A stretch of 58,542 nucleotides of DNA from assembly GCA_903899985.1 (NCBI GenBank), contig CAIULL010000268.1, positions 1 to 58,542 on the forward strand, given 5' to 3'. Made by a program: the position numbers and the translations under genes. The first letter of the stretch is position 1. Each line of letters opens with the position of its first letter. Origin of the DNA: an uncultured Schlesneria sp. (GTDB lineage: Bacteria > Planctomycetota > Planctomycetia > Planctomycetales > Planctomycetaceae). Below the pieces are notes generated by a model. That model was not told the DNA's origin. It did not search any database and saw nothing but the letters and a program-made list of their open reading frames with translations. Of the stretch, positions 9,081 to 19,050 are shown piece after piece.

Positions 9081-10538
9081 TTACGGTTTGGCCGGTTCCG
9101 ATGACCACCGCTCAAGCCAGCGACTGATAAAATACAATGGAATGCCAAGCGCGAACGGAATCGCGATCAGCGGAAGCAGCGGACCTGCATAGTTCACGGC
9201 CGAGTAGAGACCAAACCCGCACATGCCACAAAATAACAGCGGGCAGAGCGGAAAGTATGGGGCTGAAAATGGACGAGGTCGATCGCGATCAATAATTCGC
9301 AGTACGAAGTACGCGATTCCGGTACTCAGAAAGAATAGCCAGAAGATCGGCGCGGATGCGGCAAAAAGAGTATCAAATCCTCCGTAGTAACGATCCCAGG
9401 GAATCACACGGAGTGACGATCGAATCAGGGATGAGTCAATCATCGATCGGCCCGATTCTGTGCCAACGCCGAGAATCATCAAGAGGGTAATTACCCCTTG
9501 GGCCAGCAGCGACCAGACCGGGGTCTTAGTCCGTTCTGACCAGCGGCCAAGCAGCGAGAACAACGCGTGATCGGCACCGACCGTTGCGTGAACCCTTGAA
9601 ACGGCGAGGATCAGTCCGTTTAAGCCGCCCAGAGCAGATATCATCACCAGCAGACTCATTGCTCGCCCAGCATGTTCACCCAGCGCCGCCGATAGGGCAT
9701 CAGCGGCAGGTCGCTGGGAATTTCTTAATCCTTCAAACCCCAAAGCACGCAAATATGCGAGATTCACGAGAACATAAATCACCACAATCAGGCCCAGCCC
9801 ATAGAGAAGCGCCAACGGGATATTCCGCGACCGATTGCGAACTTCTGCCGTGACAAAGGCTGCATCGTTCCATCCCCCGTAGGCATACAAAACCAGAATC
9901 ATCGCCAGCGACCAGCCGGGTCCATTGATCGGCTGTGTCGCTTCCATGGAAACAGCGGAATTCGACGTCATTCCTGCCAGGATCAGTACTAGCAAACCTA
10001 ATAGTTTGGCAACGACCAGCGCCTTTTGCGTATGCCTTCCCGCGTTAATCCCGAGCATATTGAGGACCGTCAGCATGGTGACCGCCCCCAAAGCGAACCA
10101 GACGACGGACGATTTAGGTGCCTGAATGACCTCGGCAGCGTATTCGGCGAAGACGTACGACAGGGCACCGATACTACCCGTCTGAATGATGGCCAATTGT
10201 GACCAGCCAAACAGGAATCCGGCCCACGGACCGAACGCTCGACTCAAATAGTTGTACTCACCCCCGGATCTGGAATAGGTCGTTGCCAATTCCGCGTAGC
10301 AAAGCGCACCGACGAATGAGAGGCCGCCACACAGCACCCACAACGCAATTGCAGAACCTGGGCTGGAAACATTGCTGCAAATTGTCCCTGGGGTCTTGTA
10401 AATCGTACTGCCGATGACGATCCCAATCACCAGACTGACTGCATCCCACAGCGTCAGTGGTCCACTTTCGTCCTTTTCGTTCGTCGTGTGAGCGGTCAAT
10501 GAAAGTCCTTTTCGCGACTTTGTCGCGGGATTATCCAA
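9081..10538 (-). CDS. APC-superfamily amino-acid permease
   Basis: A 485-residue permease with about 12 to 13 helices. The first has the family motif AVSLVIGIVIGSTIYKTPG, whose GS-x-IY part lines the substrate site. FVGALCYAELATTYSRSGGEYNYL matches the second and third helices of the L-type/amino acid-polyamine group. It is inferred to move an amino acid across the inner membrane. The TTG start lies inside the 3' end of the LutC-type gene (8-base overlap), so both are read as one unit. The substrate cannot be assigned. Confidence 0.85.
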   Translation of the reverse strand: MDNPATKSRKGLSLTAHTTNEKDESGPLTLWDAVSLVIGIVIGSTIYKTPGTICSNVSSPGSAIALWVLCGGLSFVGALCYAELATTYSRSGGEYNYLSRAFGPWAGFLFGWSQLAIIQTGSIGALSYVFAEYAAEVIQAPKSSVVWFALGAVTMLTVLNMLGINAGRHTQKALVVAKLLGLLVLILAGMTSNSAVSMEATQPINGPGWSLAMILVLYAYGGWNDAAFVTAEVRNRSRNIPLALLYGLGLIVVIYVLVNLAYLRALGFEGLRNSQRPAADALSAALGEHAGRAMSLLVMISALGGLNGLILAVSRVHATVGADHALFSLLGRWSERTKTPVWSLLAQGVITLLMILGVGTESGRSMIDSSLIRSSLRVIPWDRYYGGFDTLFAASAPIFWLFFLSTGIAYFVLRIIDRDRPRPFSAPYFPLCPLLFCGMCGFGLYSAVNYAGPLLPLIAIPFALGIPLYFISRWLERWSSEPAKP

Positions 10539-11121
10539 CGATGAAGACCGTCATCGAACGGGGCCCGTGTGCCCCGATCACCAGCGATTGCTCGATGTCC
10601 GCCGTTTTTGATGGCCCTGCAATGAAACCACCGTAAGGTGAAGCGGTCACATTCAATCGCTCGTACGCCTGATACATATTGTGGACCAGATCGCTGAATT
10701 GAACGACCAGTGCCAGATGCTGACATAGAAAATAAATTACTCGATGTTTGACATATTCGTCGTTCACCCAGATGGCGGCGTTCTCGGCGACGGCGACGCC
10801 ACCGGGCAGTACCGCAAAATCAACGTCGAATAACTGATGTGGATCTTCAATCTGCTCCATTATCACCGTACCGGTCAATGCGGACGGAACAAGTGACAAT
10901 ACTTGTTTTGCGGCAGCAAACTGAGGAATAGCAGCCAGTTCGCCGGCAATTTCCGCCTCCGAAGCGACTCGTATACACCGTCCGCCAATCATCTCCAGAA
11001 CGGAGGAAAATTGAGCCACCGGATCGGAGTACGAAATCCACTGACCGTCGAGATCAGGCAAGGGAGATGATTGCGGCAATTGTCGACGGACAGCCGCCAG
11101 GATCGCATCACGTGAAGTCAT
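10531..11121 (-). CDS. LUD-domain protein (LutC/YkgG-like)
   Basis: A 196-residue protein that ends in the diagnostic LUD-domain block GPSKTADIEQSLVIGAHGPR. LutC works with the iron-sulfur proteins LutA and LutB in L-lactate oxidation, and none of these partners is next to it. Instead it overlaps an amino-acid permease gene by eight bases. It is a little shorter than the usual 210-240 residues but looks complete from MTSRDAILAAVRRQLP onward. The start has no clear ribosome site. The activity of lone members is not established; a link to the permease's substrate is inferred from the overlap. Confidence 0.8.
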   Translation of the reverse strand: MTSRDAILAAVRRQLPQSSPLPDLDGQWISYSDPVAQFSSVLEMIGGRCIRVASEAEIAGELAAIPQFAAAKQVLSLVPSALTGTVIMEQIEDPHQLFDVDFAVLPGGVAVAENAAIWVNDEYVKHRVIYFLCQHLALVVQFSDLVHNMYQAYERLNVTASPYGGFIAGPSKTADIEQSLVIGAHGPRSMTVFIVG

Positions 11122-11389
11122 GAATAATTGCGATTTTTAAGGGAGGGAAACATACGCATCGGTGATGCGACCGGCAGACGTTCCTGCCTGGCAGAGAAGT
11201 TTAGTCGAGCCTTCTAGCGGCGTCACGCGTCCCCCACGTAATTTGTCGAACAGACGCAAATTCAGCAAATCTTGCCGATTGGCGTTTCCTGTCAAAATCT
11301 TGAGTCATTTTTCTTTCAACCAAAAAGTCGTTGCGGTCGATACTAATCATTGATCCTTCGTTCGTGTCTGTATCTTCGGACGAGTTGCT

Positions 11390-12835
11390 TTGGCCGATCA
11401 ATCGACTTCTATTAAGGCTCCTTTATTTCATCAGTGTCGAGCGATATTAATCCTGGTCCTCCACGTCGTGCTTGTCAGTGAAATTGGCTGCTCGTCGGCG
11501 AGACCATCGATGAAGTCGCTTTGGCAGCAGGTGCCGCCGGTTCGTTGGTCAAACAAAGATTCTCAATCAGCAACTGCGAAACAAGACAAAGTCGCCGAAC
11601 CGGCTGTCGCTGCCAACGTTGCTATTAAAAGTGATCATCCCCTCCAGGCAGAAGCTGCCGATGGTGTCTCCGCAGTCGATACAAAAATAAAACCACAATT
11701 GGCTCGACTCTCTTCCCGGTTCAATCGCCTGGAAAATCGACCGAACGAGGCGCTCGCAGGGTTCGAGTCGACCGACATCTTAGAATCGAATTCCAAATCA
11801 TTCGACAATGAAGGTGATCGTGGGGATTCCCCATTGGAACGACTCAATGCAGCGCTTTCGGATGATGCGCTTCAGGCGCAATCCCTCCCTCAACGAAGCG
11901 TCACCATGCTGGAGGAACGTTTCCGGGTTGATTCGCTTCTTTCACGCGCCAATCGATTAATCGAAATTGGTCAACTTCAGGAAGCTCGGGGATCTGCGCT
12001 GCTGGCGCAACAAGTCGGTGATGCCGCTCAACTTGATTATTCGCCCGACGAAGATCGCCCGATCGATCTGATCCGACGGATCGATGGCCAATTAGAAGAG
12101 ATTCGACTCGCCGATCAGTCCGGTACGGAAGAACTTGAGGAGCCAGAGCAAACGTTGACAACATTGGAATCTGCCTCACCCGCCGATGTCACTTCAAATT
12201 CACCCGAAAGAGAGCTGAAAGTCTTAACGCCTAAAAATCGTAACTGGTCTGCGTTTTTTCGCCGCGAAAAAAAATCGCCAGCGTCCGCAGAAGCCGGAAT
12301 TCGGGCACCTGAGACAGTCACTCTGGGGCCGCCGAAAGTCGTTCGAGATGATTATCGATCAGTCATTCGGCCCTCGAACAGGACTGCTCCGCATGACGCC
12401 GTCGTGATGGCGAATCGCAGCGTTTCGCTCGGGGCCATTGAATCGGTTACTGAAACGTCAACCCCGGTCCCTTCCGATTCTGATGATCGAAACACGGCAG
12501 CCGAAGACGTGCAGCGTGCCTCAGATTCAAGATCAACGAGCCTCGAAGTCACTCGCTTCCGGTCAGACCGAACAGTTTCGTTCGCAGCTTCGTCCGATTC
12601 GTCCAGGTCGAAGTTCGAAGCGGATGAGTCAACCGGTCCGCTGCCCGAAATTGACGCCGTTGATACAGAGATGCCAAGGCACATCGACGAACCTGCGAAT
12701 GGCGGCGAACCAGATCGCCTCGAAAGGCCCGATTCAATCGAACCCATTCGCCCTGATGACGGTTGGATGATCTACCTGTTCATAGCGGCCTGCACAGTTC
12801 TGGCTGTGATCTGTTATCGGCGCGGTGCAACTTAA
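11390..12835 (+). CDS. Unknown membrane-anchored acidic protein
   Basis: No family was recognised in this 481-residue protein. The N-terminus has a hydrophobic stretch (ILILVLHVVLVSEIGCSS) that could be a lipoprotein signal, but the glutamate before IGC makes the lipobox weak. The C-terminus carries a good membrane helix (GWMIYLFIAACTVLAVICYRR) followed by a positive tail. Between them lies a long low-complexity region rich in Ser, Asp, Glu and Arg. It holds one structured helical part (LEERFRVDSLLSRANRLIEI and following) that looks like a TPR pair. The start is TTG and uncertain. It converges with the next gene ten bases away. Confidence 0.6.
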   Translation: MADQSTSIKAPLFHQCRAILILVLHVVLVSEIGCSSARPSMKSLWQQVPPVRWSNKDSQSATAKQDKVAEPAVAANVAIKSDHPLQAEAADGVSAVDTKIKPQLARLSSRFNRLENRPNEALAGFESTDILESNSKSFDNEGDRGDSPLERLNAALSDDALQAQSLPQRSVTMLEERFRVDSLLSRANRLIEIGQLQEARGSALLAQQVGDAAQLDYSPDEDRPIDLIRRIDGQLEEIRLADQSGTEELEEPEQTLTTLESASPADVTSNSPERELKVLTPKNRNWSAFFRREKKSPASAEAGIRAPETVTLGPPKVVRDDYRSVIRPSNRTAPHDAVVMANRSVSLGAIESVTETSTPVPSDSDDRNTAAEDVQRASDSRSTSLEVTRFRSDRTVSFAASSDSSRSKFEADESTGPLPEIDAVDTEMPRHIDEPANGGEPDRLERPDSIEPIRPDDGWMIYLFIAACTVLAVICYRRGAT

Positions 12836-12845
12836 TCGCTTGTGA

Positions 12846-13610
12846 TCAACGACTGAAAGCATAAACGCGTCGTTCGAGTGACGTGCGAAATGGACCGTCA
12901 CGGTGCAACGCCTGCCGAGGGATGCAGGACAGTATCGACTTTGTCAGGGTTATGAACTCGGGCTCATCAAAGTTCTGATTCGAAAGGTGCATCAGGAATG
13001 TTCCACGCAATCCTGCTGAGATAAGTTCCTCAAAGGGTCTCGGGCCGAATTCCGTTTCAGCAAACATTGATTCTTCACCGAAATCGCGCGCACGATCCGG
13101 ATCGAACGCGAATTCAAAACAATTGTCCCTGATCGCGATTGTGCCAACGAGAAGATCGGTCCATCGATCACAGCGCCGGCGCAGCCGATCAATTTTCAAT
13201 ACGCGACTCTCATCACTCTCGGAAACGGCCAGAAGTTGAGCAAGGACGTTCATGCGAATTTGAAGCAAGCCGCTGACAACATTCCGAGCAACACGTGTCA
13301 ATTCGTCCGTCCCCAGCCTCCGATCGAACGCTGCAAGCAGTGTGCTAAAAACTCGTACCAGGATCTCGCTCGTAAAAACGCGAGGTGCCAATCGTTCAAG
13401 CAACTCAATATCGGCTGTTCGTATATTTCGTACGATTTCCAGCTCATTCATCCATCGCTTTTGCAGCAATCGATTGCTTTGCCAGAATCCGCGAATTGAT
13501 TCCGAGGACGGAGCCTTTGTTTCCTCGAATATGCGAGGGGCGGCGTTTGAGACAACGAGTGCGAGTTCCGCAATTGATTTGGCGGAAAGTCCGAATCGCT
13601 GAGATGACAT
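12846..13610 (-). CDS. Unknown helical protein
   Basis: A 254-residue soluble, mostly helical protein with no recognised domain. It has an arginine-rich character (IDRLRRRCDRWTDLLVG) and neither signal peptide nor membrane helix. The ATG at 13610 is chosen because GAGGT lies five bases upstream. Longer starts at 13634 and 13688 add a poorly conserved-looking serine-rich piece. It reads away from moxR and shares the upstream region with it. Possibly a lineage-specific planctomycete protein (inference). Confidence 0.6.
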   Translation of the reverse strand: MSSQRFGLSAKSIAELALVVSNAAPRIFEETKAPSSESIRGFWQSNRLLQKRWMNELEIVRNIRTADIELLERLAPRVFTSEILVRVFSTLLAAFDRRLGTDELTRVARNVVSGLLQIRMNVLAQLLAVSESDESRVLKIDRLRRRCDRWTDLLVGTIAIRDNCFEFAFDPDRARDFGEESMFAETEFGPRPFEELISAGLRGTFLMHLSNQNFDEPEFITLTKSILSCIPRQALHRDGPFRTSLERRVYAFSR

Positions 13611-14043
13611 TCTGACCTCGTAAAACATGCCCATTATTGTCGATGAACCAGTTGATGACGGGTGACTGGTTTGCAAACGGGATGCCATGATGTGCTGACG
13701 ATCAATTCTCGTGCTTAACCGTCACGACACGACGCAAATGACGGTCGGATGTCAATCTGCGGGAACTGTCGATGTTGCCAGAAATCAACAACCGTCGCTC
13801 TGAAGCCTCAGCGAGCCAGAATTATTTGGCGAAGGTCGATCAAACGGGTTCGAGGTAGACAGTGGATGAAAAAAGCAAAAACAACCGTAAGAACACCGTT
13901 TTGCGCGATTAAGGTGTGATTCGGCCGTTAGTCAGGGGGTAATTTGCAGAAGGAAAACCAGATGGCGGGGTCGCGTCTGGTTCGGTCAGCCGCTAGCATG
14001 AGTGTGGTTCATTTTTCCTTCACATTTGGGAGACCGCGTCGTC
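13611..14043. other. Divergent intergenic region
   Basis: This separates the unknown minus-strand gene from moxR and should hold both promoters. No clear -35/-10 pair, dyad or small RNA could be seen. Frames across it run into moxR and look like shadows. Confidence 0.4.
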
Positions 14044-15099
14044 ATGAGCGACTCCGTGTCACAAGCCGATATCGAAGCCTCCATTGCAAAGCTTGGTACA
14101 GCGTATCAATCGATCCGCGATCAAATGTCCAAAGTCATCGTTGGTCAGGACGATGTGATCGAGCAACTGTTGATCGCGCTCTTCAGTCGAGGTCATTGTT
14201 TGCTCGAAGGGGTCCCTGGACTGGCCAAGACCCTGATGATCAGTACGCTGGCTCGATGTCTTTCGATGAGTTTTGCACGTATCCAGTTTACCCCTGACTT
14301 GATGCCTGCTGACATCACAGGGACCGACGTTCTGCAGGAGAACCGGGATACGGGCAAACGAGAGTTCCGCTTTATCACCGGCCCCTTGTTTCACAACATG
14401 GTTCTCGCCGACGAAATCAATCGTACCCCGCCGAAGACGCAAGCGGCGCTCCTGGAAGCAATGCAGGAACGGCAAGTGACCGTTGGCCAGACGCGGCACG
14501 TGCTGGCTGATCCGTTCTTCGTGCTTGCGACTCAGAACCCGATCGAACAGGAGGGGACCTATTCGCTGCCTGAAGCGCAGCAGGACCGTTTCATGTTCAA
14601 GGTCTTCGTCAAGTACCCCTCGTTCGCCGAAGAACGACAGATTGCCAAGCGAACGACATCGATTCAGTCTGACATCATTACGCAAGTTCTCGATGCCGAA
14701 GAGATCCTGGCATTGCAACGACTGGTCCGACAGGTTCCTGCCAGCGACCATGTCGTTGATTACGCCTTGGCGCTGGTTCGACAGACTCGAGTCGGTGAGG
14801 CTGGTATCCCTAAGTTTGTCAGCGAACAACTCAGCTGGGGAGCGGGTCCGCGAGCCGTACAATTCCTGCTGTTAGGCGGAAAAGCTCGAGCCCTCTTGAA
14901 CGGCCGGACTTATGTCTCGACCGATGATATTCAGGCGCTGGCCGCCCCTGTGTTGCGACACCGGATCGTGGTGAACTTTTCGGCTGAAAGCGAAGGGATC
15001 ACTTCGGACCAGGTGATCGCACAACTGATCAAGTCGACTCCGTCGAAAGAAGGCGAACTGACCCGTGACCCAAACCTCGCGAAGATTTTTGCCGCCTGA
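14044..15099 (+). CDS. MoxR-family AAA+ ATPase
   Basis: A 351-residue AAA+ ATPase. Walker A is GVPGLAKT (near residue 60), Walker B is [23 protein letters not shown], and [22 protein letters not shown] holds sensor 1 and the MoxR-specific loop. MoxR proteins act as chaperones that mature or activate partner complexes, usually together with a DUF58/vWA protein, which is the next gene. The ATG at 14044 is preferred over an upstream in-frame ATG at 14002, since [14 protein letters not shown] matches the family's N-terminus. It overlaps the DUF58 gene by 35 bases, which implies coupled translation. Confidence 0.93.
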   Translation: MSDSVSQADIEASIAKLGTAYQSIRDQMSKVIVGQDDVIEQLLIALFSRGHCLLEGVPGLAKTLMISTLARCLSMSFARIQFTPDLMPADITGTDVLQENRDTGKREFRFITGPLFHNMVLADEINRTPPKTQAALLEAMQERQVTVGQTRHVLADPFFVLATQNPIEQEGTYSLPEAQQDRFMFKVFVKYPSFAEERQIAKRTTSIQSDIITQVLDAEEILALQRLVRQVPASDHVVDYALALVRQTRVGEAGIPKFVSEQLSWGAGPRAVQFLLLGGKARALLNGRTYVSTDDIQALAAPVLRHRIVVNFSAESEGITSDQVIAQLIKSTPSKEGELTRDPNLAKIFAA

Positions 15100-15976
15100 G
15101 GCCGTTGCCCGGATCTCACGGCTCGAAATTCTGGCTCGTAATGTGGTTGAAGGCTTTTTGTCCGGCTTGCACCGAAGTCCTTACTTTGGTCAGTCGGTCG
15201 AGTTTGCCCAGCACCGCGAATACGCGCCGGGCGACGATATTCGTCGTATCGACTGGAAGGTCTGGTCAAAGACGGACAAGTACTACATCAAGCAGTACGA
15301 AGAAGAAACCAATCTTCGCACGACGCTTTTAGTCGATTTGTCCGAATCGATGCAGTTTGGTTCGGGCAAGCTGACCAAGTACGAATACGCCTGCCAGCTC
15401 GCCGCAGCTCTTTCCTACTTGCTGCTGCGTCAGCAGGACAGTGTCGGGATTACCACGTTTGATTCGGAAATTCGTTCGCGGGTTCCATCGAGCAGCAAAC
15501 AGAACCATTTGCACGCGATTCTTTCGACGCTGGAACACGATCAACCTGCAAAGAAGACTGACCTGCAGCATATGCTGGCTCAGGTAGCGGACGAGCAGAC
15601 TCGACGCGGGCTGATTGTTGTCATCTCTGATTTATTCGTTGATCGTGACGGTCTTTTTAAAGGGCTGAAACTGTTACGAACGCGTGGTCACGACGTGATG
15701 GTCATGCATGTGATGGACGACCAGGAACTTGATTTTAATTACGCGGGAACGACCAAGTTCGAGGGGATGGAAGAGGCGGGAGATCTGATCTGTGATCCTC
15801 GATCGCTTCGCGACGGATATGTTGAGGCGGTCACGAAGTTTGTCGAAGAACTGAATCGCAATTGTGCCCGTCAGATGATCGACTTCCAGACGATCCGCAC
15901 CAGCCAGCACCTGGACGCTGCGCTGGCATACTATGTGACACACCGCGTCGGAATGCGGAAATCGGTCAGGAATTGA
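15065..15976 (+). CDS. DUF58 protein
   Basis: A 303-residue DUF58 protein, diagnosed by [20 protein letters not shown] followed by a vWA-like domain beginning [14 protein letters not shown], with the metal-site pattern D-x-S-x-S. DUF58 proteins are standard partners of MoxR ATPases. The target they act on is usually encoded nearby. Here the usual Bat-type vWA membrane proteins do not follow; a secreted esterase gene begins 24 bases downstream. The GTG start lies inside moxR. No membrane helix is visible, so it is probably cytoplasmic. Confidence 0.92.
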   Translation: MTQTSRRFLPPEAVARISRLEILARNVVEGFLSGLHRSPYFGQSVEFAQHREYAPGDDIRRIDWKVWSKTDKYYIKQYEEETNLRTTLLVDLSESMQFGSGKLTKYEYACQLAAALSYLLLRQQDSVGITTFDSEIRSRVPSSSKQNHLHAILSTLEHDQPAKKTDLQHMLAQVADEQTRRGLIVVISDLFVDRDGLFKGLKLLRTRGHDVMVMHVMDDQELDFNYAGTTKFEGMEEAGDLICDPRSLRDGYVEAVTKFVEELNRNCARQMIDFQTIRTSQHLDAALAYYVTHRVGMRKSVRN

Positions 15977-15999
15977 TTGGGCGTAAACACGGGCCTCTC

Positions 16000-18900
16000 A
16001 TGAATCACATCAAGCTTGTGGGCCTTCACCAAAAACTGGCGATGTTCGGCATCCTGGTGATTCAGCTCGCCGGACTTCAAGCGACTCGCGCGGCTGATCC
16101 GTCAGCTAAAGCTGCGAACGTTTATGAGGAATGGAAGCATTCCGGTTCGATATTTGTTCTTACGACACCAGAGGGTGCCGACCTGCCAGCGTCGGCATCA
16201 CTCGACGGATTCCCGTTGCTCGTGCGACTGGATCGGGACAGCATTGATTTTCATCAGGCGCGGCGAAACGGCGAGGATCTTCGATTTTCGCTGCCAGGTG
16301 GCGAACCACTTTCCTATCAGATCGAGGACTGGGATCGGCCAAACTTATTGGCGAGCATCTGGGTCCGGGTACCGCAGATTCACGGAAATTCACGGCAGGA
16401 GATTAAGCTCCATTGGGGCCATGCCAAGGCCGAAAGCGAATCCAATGGAAAAGCGGTGTTCAACGAATCGAATGGATATGTCAGTGTCTGGCATATGAAC
16501 GAAACCGACCGGGATGAAGTGGGAACGCTTTCCAGCTTCGACAACGGTTCAACCTGGGTCGAAGGGATGATCGGAATTGCCAGACATCTCCCCGGCCAGA
16601 AAGGGATTCGTGGCGGCGAAAAAATCCAAAATTATCCGTCAGGTTCAAGCTCCCATAGCTCTGAAGCCTGGTTTCGCCCGGCCAGACCGAACACTACGAT
16701 TCTAGGTTGGGGGAATGAAGGGGGCGGACGTGGTAGTAAGGTCAGGATGCAATTCCGCAGCCCGCCGCATATTCACATTGATAGCGAATTTTCTGACGTC
16801 AGCGGAGAAAGCAGACTGCCACTTGGAGAATGGATTCATGTCGTCCATACATATGACCGCGACGACGGCAAAATTTATATCAACGGGAAGTTGGACGGGG
16901 CCGCTAAGCCAAGACTGGATATCAAACGTCCGGCGCGACTTTGGATCGGCGGCTGGTATGACAACTTTGACTTCGTCGGCGATTTTGACTTCGTCGGCGA
17001 TATTGATGAGGTCCGTATTTCGCGAGTTGCCAGGTCAGCTGACTGGATCAGGCTCCAATACGAAAATCAGAAGCAACACCAGACAGCGGTTGGGACCGTG
17101 GTTCAGCCAGGCACGGAATTCTCGGTCGCTCCGTCAGAAGTCTTAGTGGACGAAGGAGAGCGTGTCACCATTTCCGCACGTGCCGGCGGAGCCCAAAAAG
17201 TCTACTGGATCGTGAATCGCGACGGCCAGGAAACCGTGGTCGGTACAGACCGGTTTTCTTATCCATTCGATGCGGGACGCGTAACGGGGGACTCGTCACT
17301 GAGCCTGCAGTTCAAGGCGATTTATGCGGATGGCGTAAAATCAACGTATGTTGCGATCACGATCAAGGAAGCGATTCCTGAACCGCAATTCACACTGAGT
17401 GCCCCGACAAACTGGGACGGACGTCAGACAATCGAAGTTGTTCCCGAAATCACAAACCTTGCTGAGATGAAGGGGAAAGAGGCCGCCAATCTTAATTACG
17501 AATGGTTTGTCGATGGCGTTGCTGTCATCAAACAGGTCACCGCTAATAAATTGATCCTAAAGCGCGCCCAGAACAGCGGTTCAATGACCGTTTCCGTTGC
17601 CATCGACAACGGAGGAAAGAAAGTCATCGGGTCCACCGTCATCTCTGTGAAAGAGCCTTCCAGCGACATCTGGGTTGAACGAGTGCCGGCGAAAAATGAA
17701 CAGCCGGAAGACAACCAGTTTTTTGCTCGCAACGACAAAAATGAAGGGACGGTTCACTACTCCGGTACGCTTGCGTCTGCGGCTGATTCGGTTTTTTTGA
17801 AGGTCTACGCAGAAGGTAAGCTTGTCCAGACCGTGACGGGCGATGTTTCGTCGGAAAAAGAGTATTCGTTATCAGCAACGTTGAAGCCGGGTCTGGTCCA
17901 CTATCAGACGATGTTCGGGTCGAAATCGGGAGATCGCGAGACCGAACTTCACACGGCGAAAAACTTAATTTGTGGCGACGCTTATCTGATCGATGGCCAG
18001 TCGAATGCCGAGGCCACCGATGTCGGGCCAAAAGATCCCGGTTTCACCAGTGAATGGATTCGTAGTTACGGCAGCATGGGGGGAGATCCGTCAGGTGATC
18101 GACCGAATCGTTGGGGGAACGCTGTCGTCCGCGATCAGCGCGGCGGGAAAGCTCAGGTTGGTTATTGGGGTTTTAAACTGGCTGAAAAACTTGTCGAAAA
18201 CCAACAAATTCCGATCTGCATCATCAATGGCGCGGCGGGTGGTTCACGCATTGATCAGCATCAGCGAAACGACAATGATCCAACTGATGTTTCAACGATT
18301 TACGGGCGGTCTTTGTGGCGAATTCAGCAAGCCAGGTTGACTCATGGAATTCGCGCGGTCCTCTGGCATCAGGGGGAAAATGATCAAGGGGCTGATGGCC
18401 CGAGTGGTGGTTATGGCTGGCAGACTTATCGTCAACACTTCATCGACATGGCGGCCGACTGGAAGGAAGACTATCCGAACATTCAACATTATTACGTGTT
18501 TCAGATCTGGCCGAAGGCCTGTGCCATGGGGATTAAAGGGTCAGACAATCAGTTGCGCGAGATCCAACGAACCCTTCCAAATTACTTCTCGAACCTCAGT
18601 GTCATGTCGACACTCGGCATCAAGCCTCCGGGCGGCTGCCATTTTCCTGTCGAAGGTTATGCCGAATTCGCTCGATTGATCGGGTCGCTTGTTGAACGCG
18701 ATTTGTATGGGAAGACGTTCGAACAACCGATTACTCCGCCGAATCTGACGAGAGCATGGTTTGCGAATTCGAAACATGATGAAGTGGTTCTGGAGTTTGA
18801 TAGCGACATTCTCTGGTCAGAAAAATTAACCAGCCAATTCTCTCTCGACGGCGTTGCCGGGCAGATTCTATCAGGGGCTGCGGAAAACAATCGCCTGACT

Positions 18901-19050
18901 ATGAAATTGAAGTCGGCCACGAAGGCGAGCAAAGTCACCTATCTCGACAGCGAGCGTTGGAATCCCGACAATATTCTTTATGGAAAGAATGGGATCGCAG
19001 CGTTGACCTTCTGTGATGTTCCAATTGAATCAAGTGGAACGAAGCCATGA
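16000..19050 (+). CDS. Secreted LamG-SASA sialate O-acetylesterase-like protein
   Basis: A 1016-residue exported protein with a signal peptide (HQKLAMFGILVIQLAGLQATRAA). A DUF2341-like segment follows (LDGFPLLVRLDRDSIDF), then a LamG/concanavalin-like domain (FRPARPNTTILGWGNEGG to WIGGWYDNFD), Ig-like parts, and a C-terminal SGNH esterase of the sialate O-acetylesterase group. The esterase has block I in IDGQSNAEATD (catalytic Ser), GAAGGSRIDQHQ, block III in LWHQGENDQG, and the histidine in GGCHFPVEGYAEF. It probably removes acetyl groups from a polysaccharide outside the cytoplasm. A 6-residue duplication (FDFVGD twice) sits in the LamG part. The ATG lies 24 bases after the DUF58 stop, and the gene ends in an ATGA overlap with the next. 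Confidence 0.85.
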   Translation: MNHIKLVGLHQKLAMFGILVIQLAGLQATRAADPSAKAANVYEEWKHSGSIFVLTTPEGADLPASASLDGFPLLVRLDRDSIDFHQARRNGEDLRFSLPGGEPLSYQIEDWDRPNLLASIWVRVPQIHGNSRQEIKLHWGHAKAESESNGKAVFNESNGYVSVWHMNETDRDEVGTLSSFDNGSTWVEGMIGIARHLPGQKGIRGGEKIQNYPSGSSSHSSEAWFRPARPNTTILGWGNEGGGRGSKVRMQFRSPPHIHIDSEFSDVSGESRLPLGEWIHVVHTYDRDDGKIYINGKLDGAAKPRLDIKRPARLWIGGWYDNFDFVGDFDFVGDIDEVRISRVARSADWIRLQYENQKQHQTAVGTVVQPGTEFSVAPSEVLVDEGERVTISARAGGAQKVYWIVNRDGQETVVGTDRFSYPFDAGRVTGDSSLSLQFKAIYADGVKSTYVAITIKEAIPEPQFTLSAPTNWDGRQTIEVVPEITNLAEMKGKEAANLNYEWFVDGVAVIKQVTANKLILKRAQNSGSMTVSVAIDNGGKKVIGSTVISVKEPSSDIWVERVPAKNEQPEDNQFFARNDKNEGTVHYSGTLASAADSVFLKVYAEGKLVQTVTGDVSSEKEYSLSATLKPGLVHYQTMFGSKSGDRETELHTAKNLICGDAYLIDGQSNAEATDVGPKDPGFTSEWIRSYGSMGGDPSGDRPNRWGNAVVRDQRGGKAQVGYWGFKLAEKLVENQQIPICIINGAAGGSRIDQHQRNDNDPTDVSTIYGRSLWRIQQARLTHGIRAVLWHQGENDQGADGPSGGYGWQTYRQHFIDMAADWKEDYPNIQHYYVFQIWPKACAMGIKGSDNQLREIQRTLPNYFSNLSVMSTLGIKPPGGCHFPVEGYAEFARLIGSLVERDLYGKTFEQPITPPNLTRAWFANSKHDEVVLEFDSDILWSEKLTSQFSLDGVAGQILSGAAENNRLTMKLKSATKASKVTYLDSERWNPDNILYGKNGIAALTFCDVPIESSGTKP
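16966..17001 (+). repeat. 18-bp perfect tandem duplication inside the esterase gene
   Basis: The unit TTTGACTTCGTCGGCGAT occurs twice without a gap and adds six residues (FDFVGD) in frame within a loop of the LamG domain. The exact identity of both copies suggests a recent slip. Confidence 0.9.

Noticed and set aside
14059-14862. Minus-strand frame of 267 codons
   Set aside because: It is the antisense of moxR, whose Walker motifs fix the plus strand as coding.
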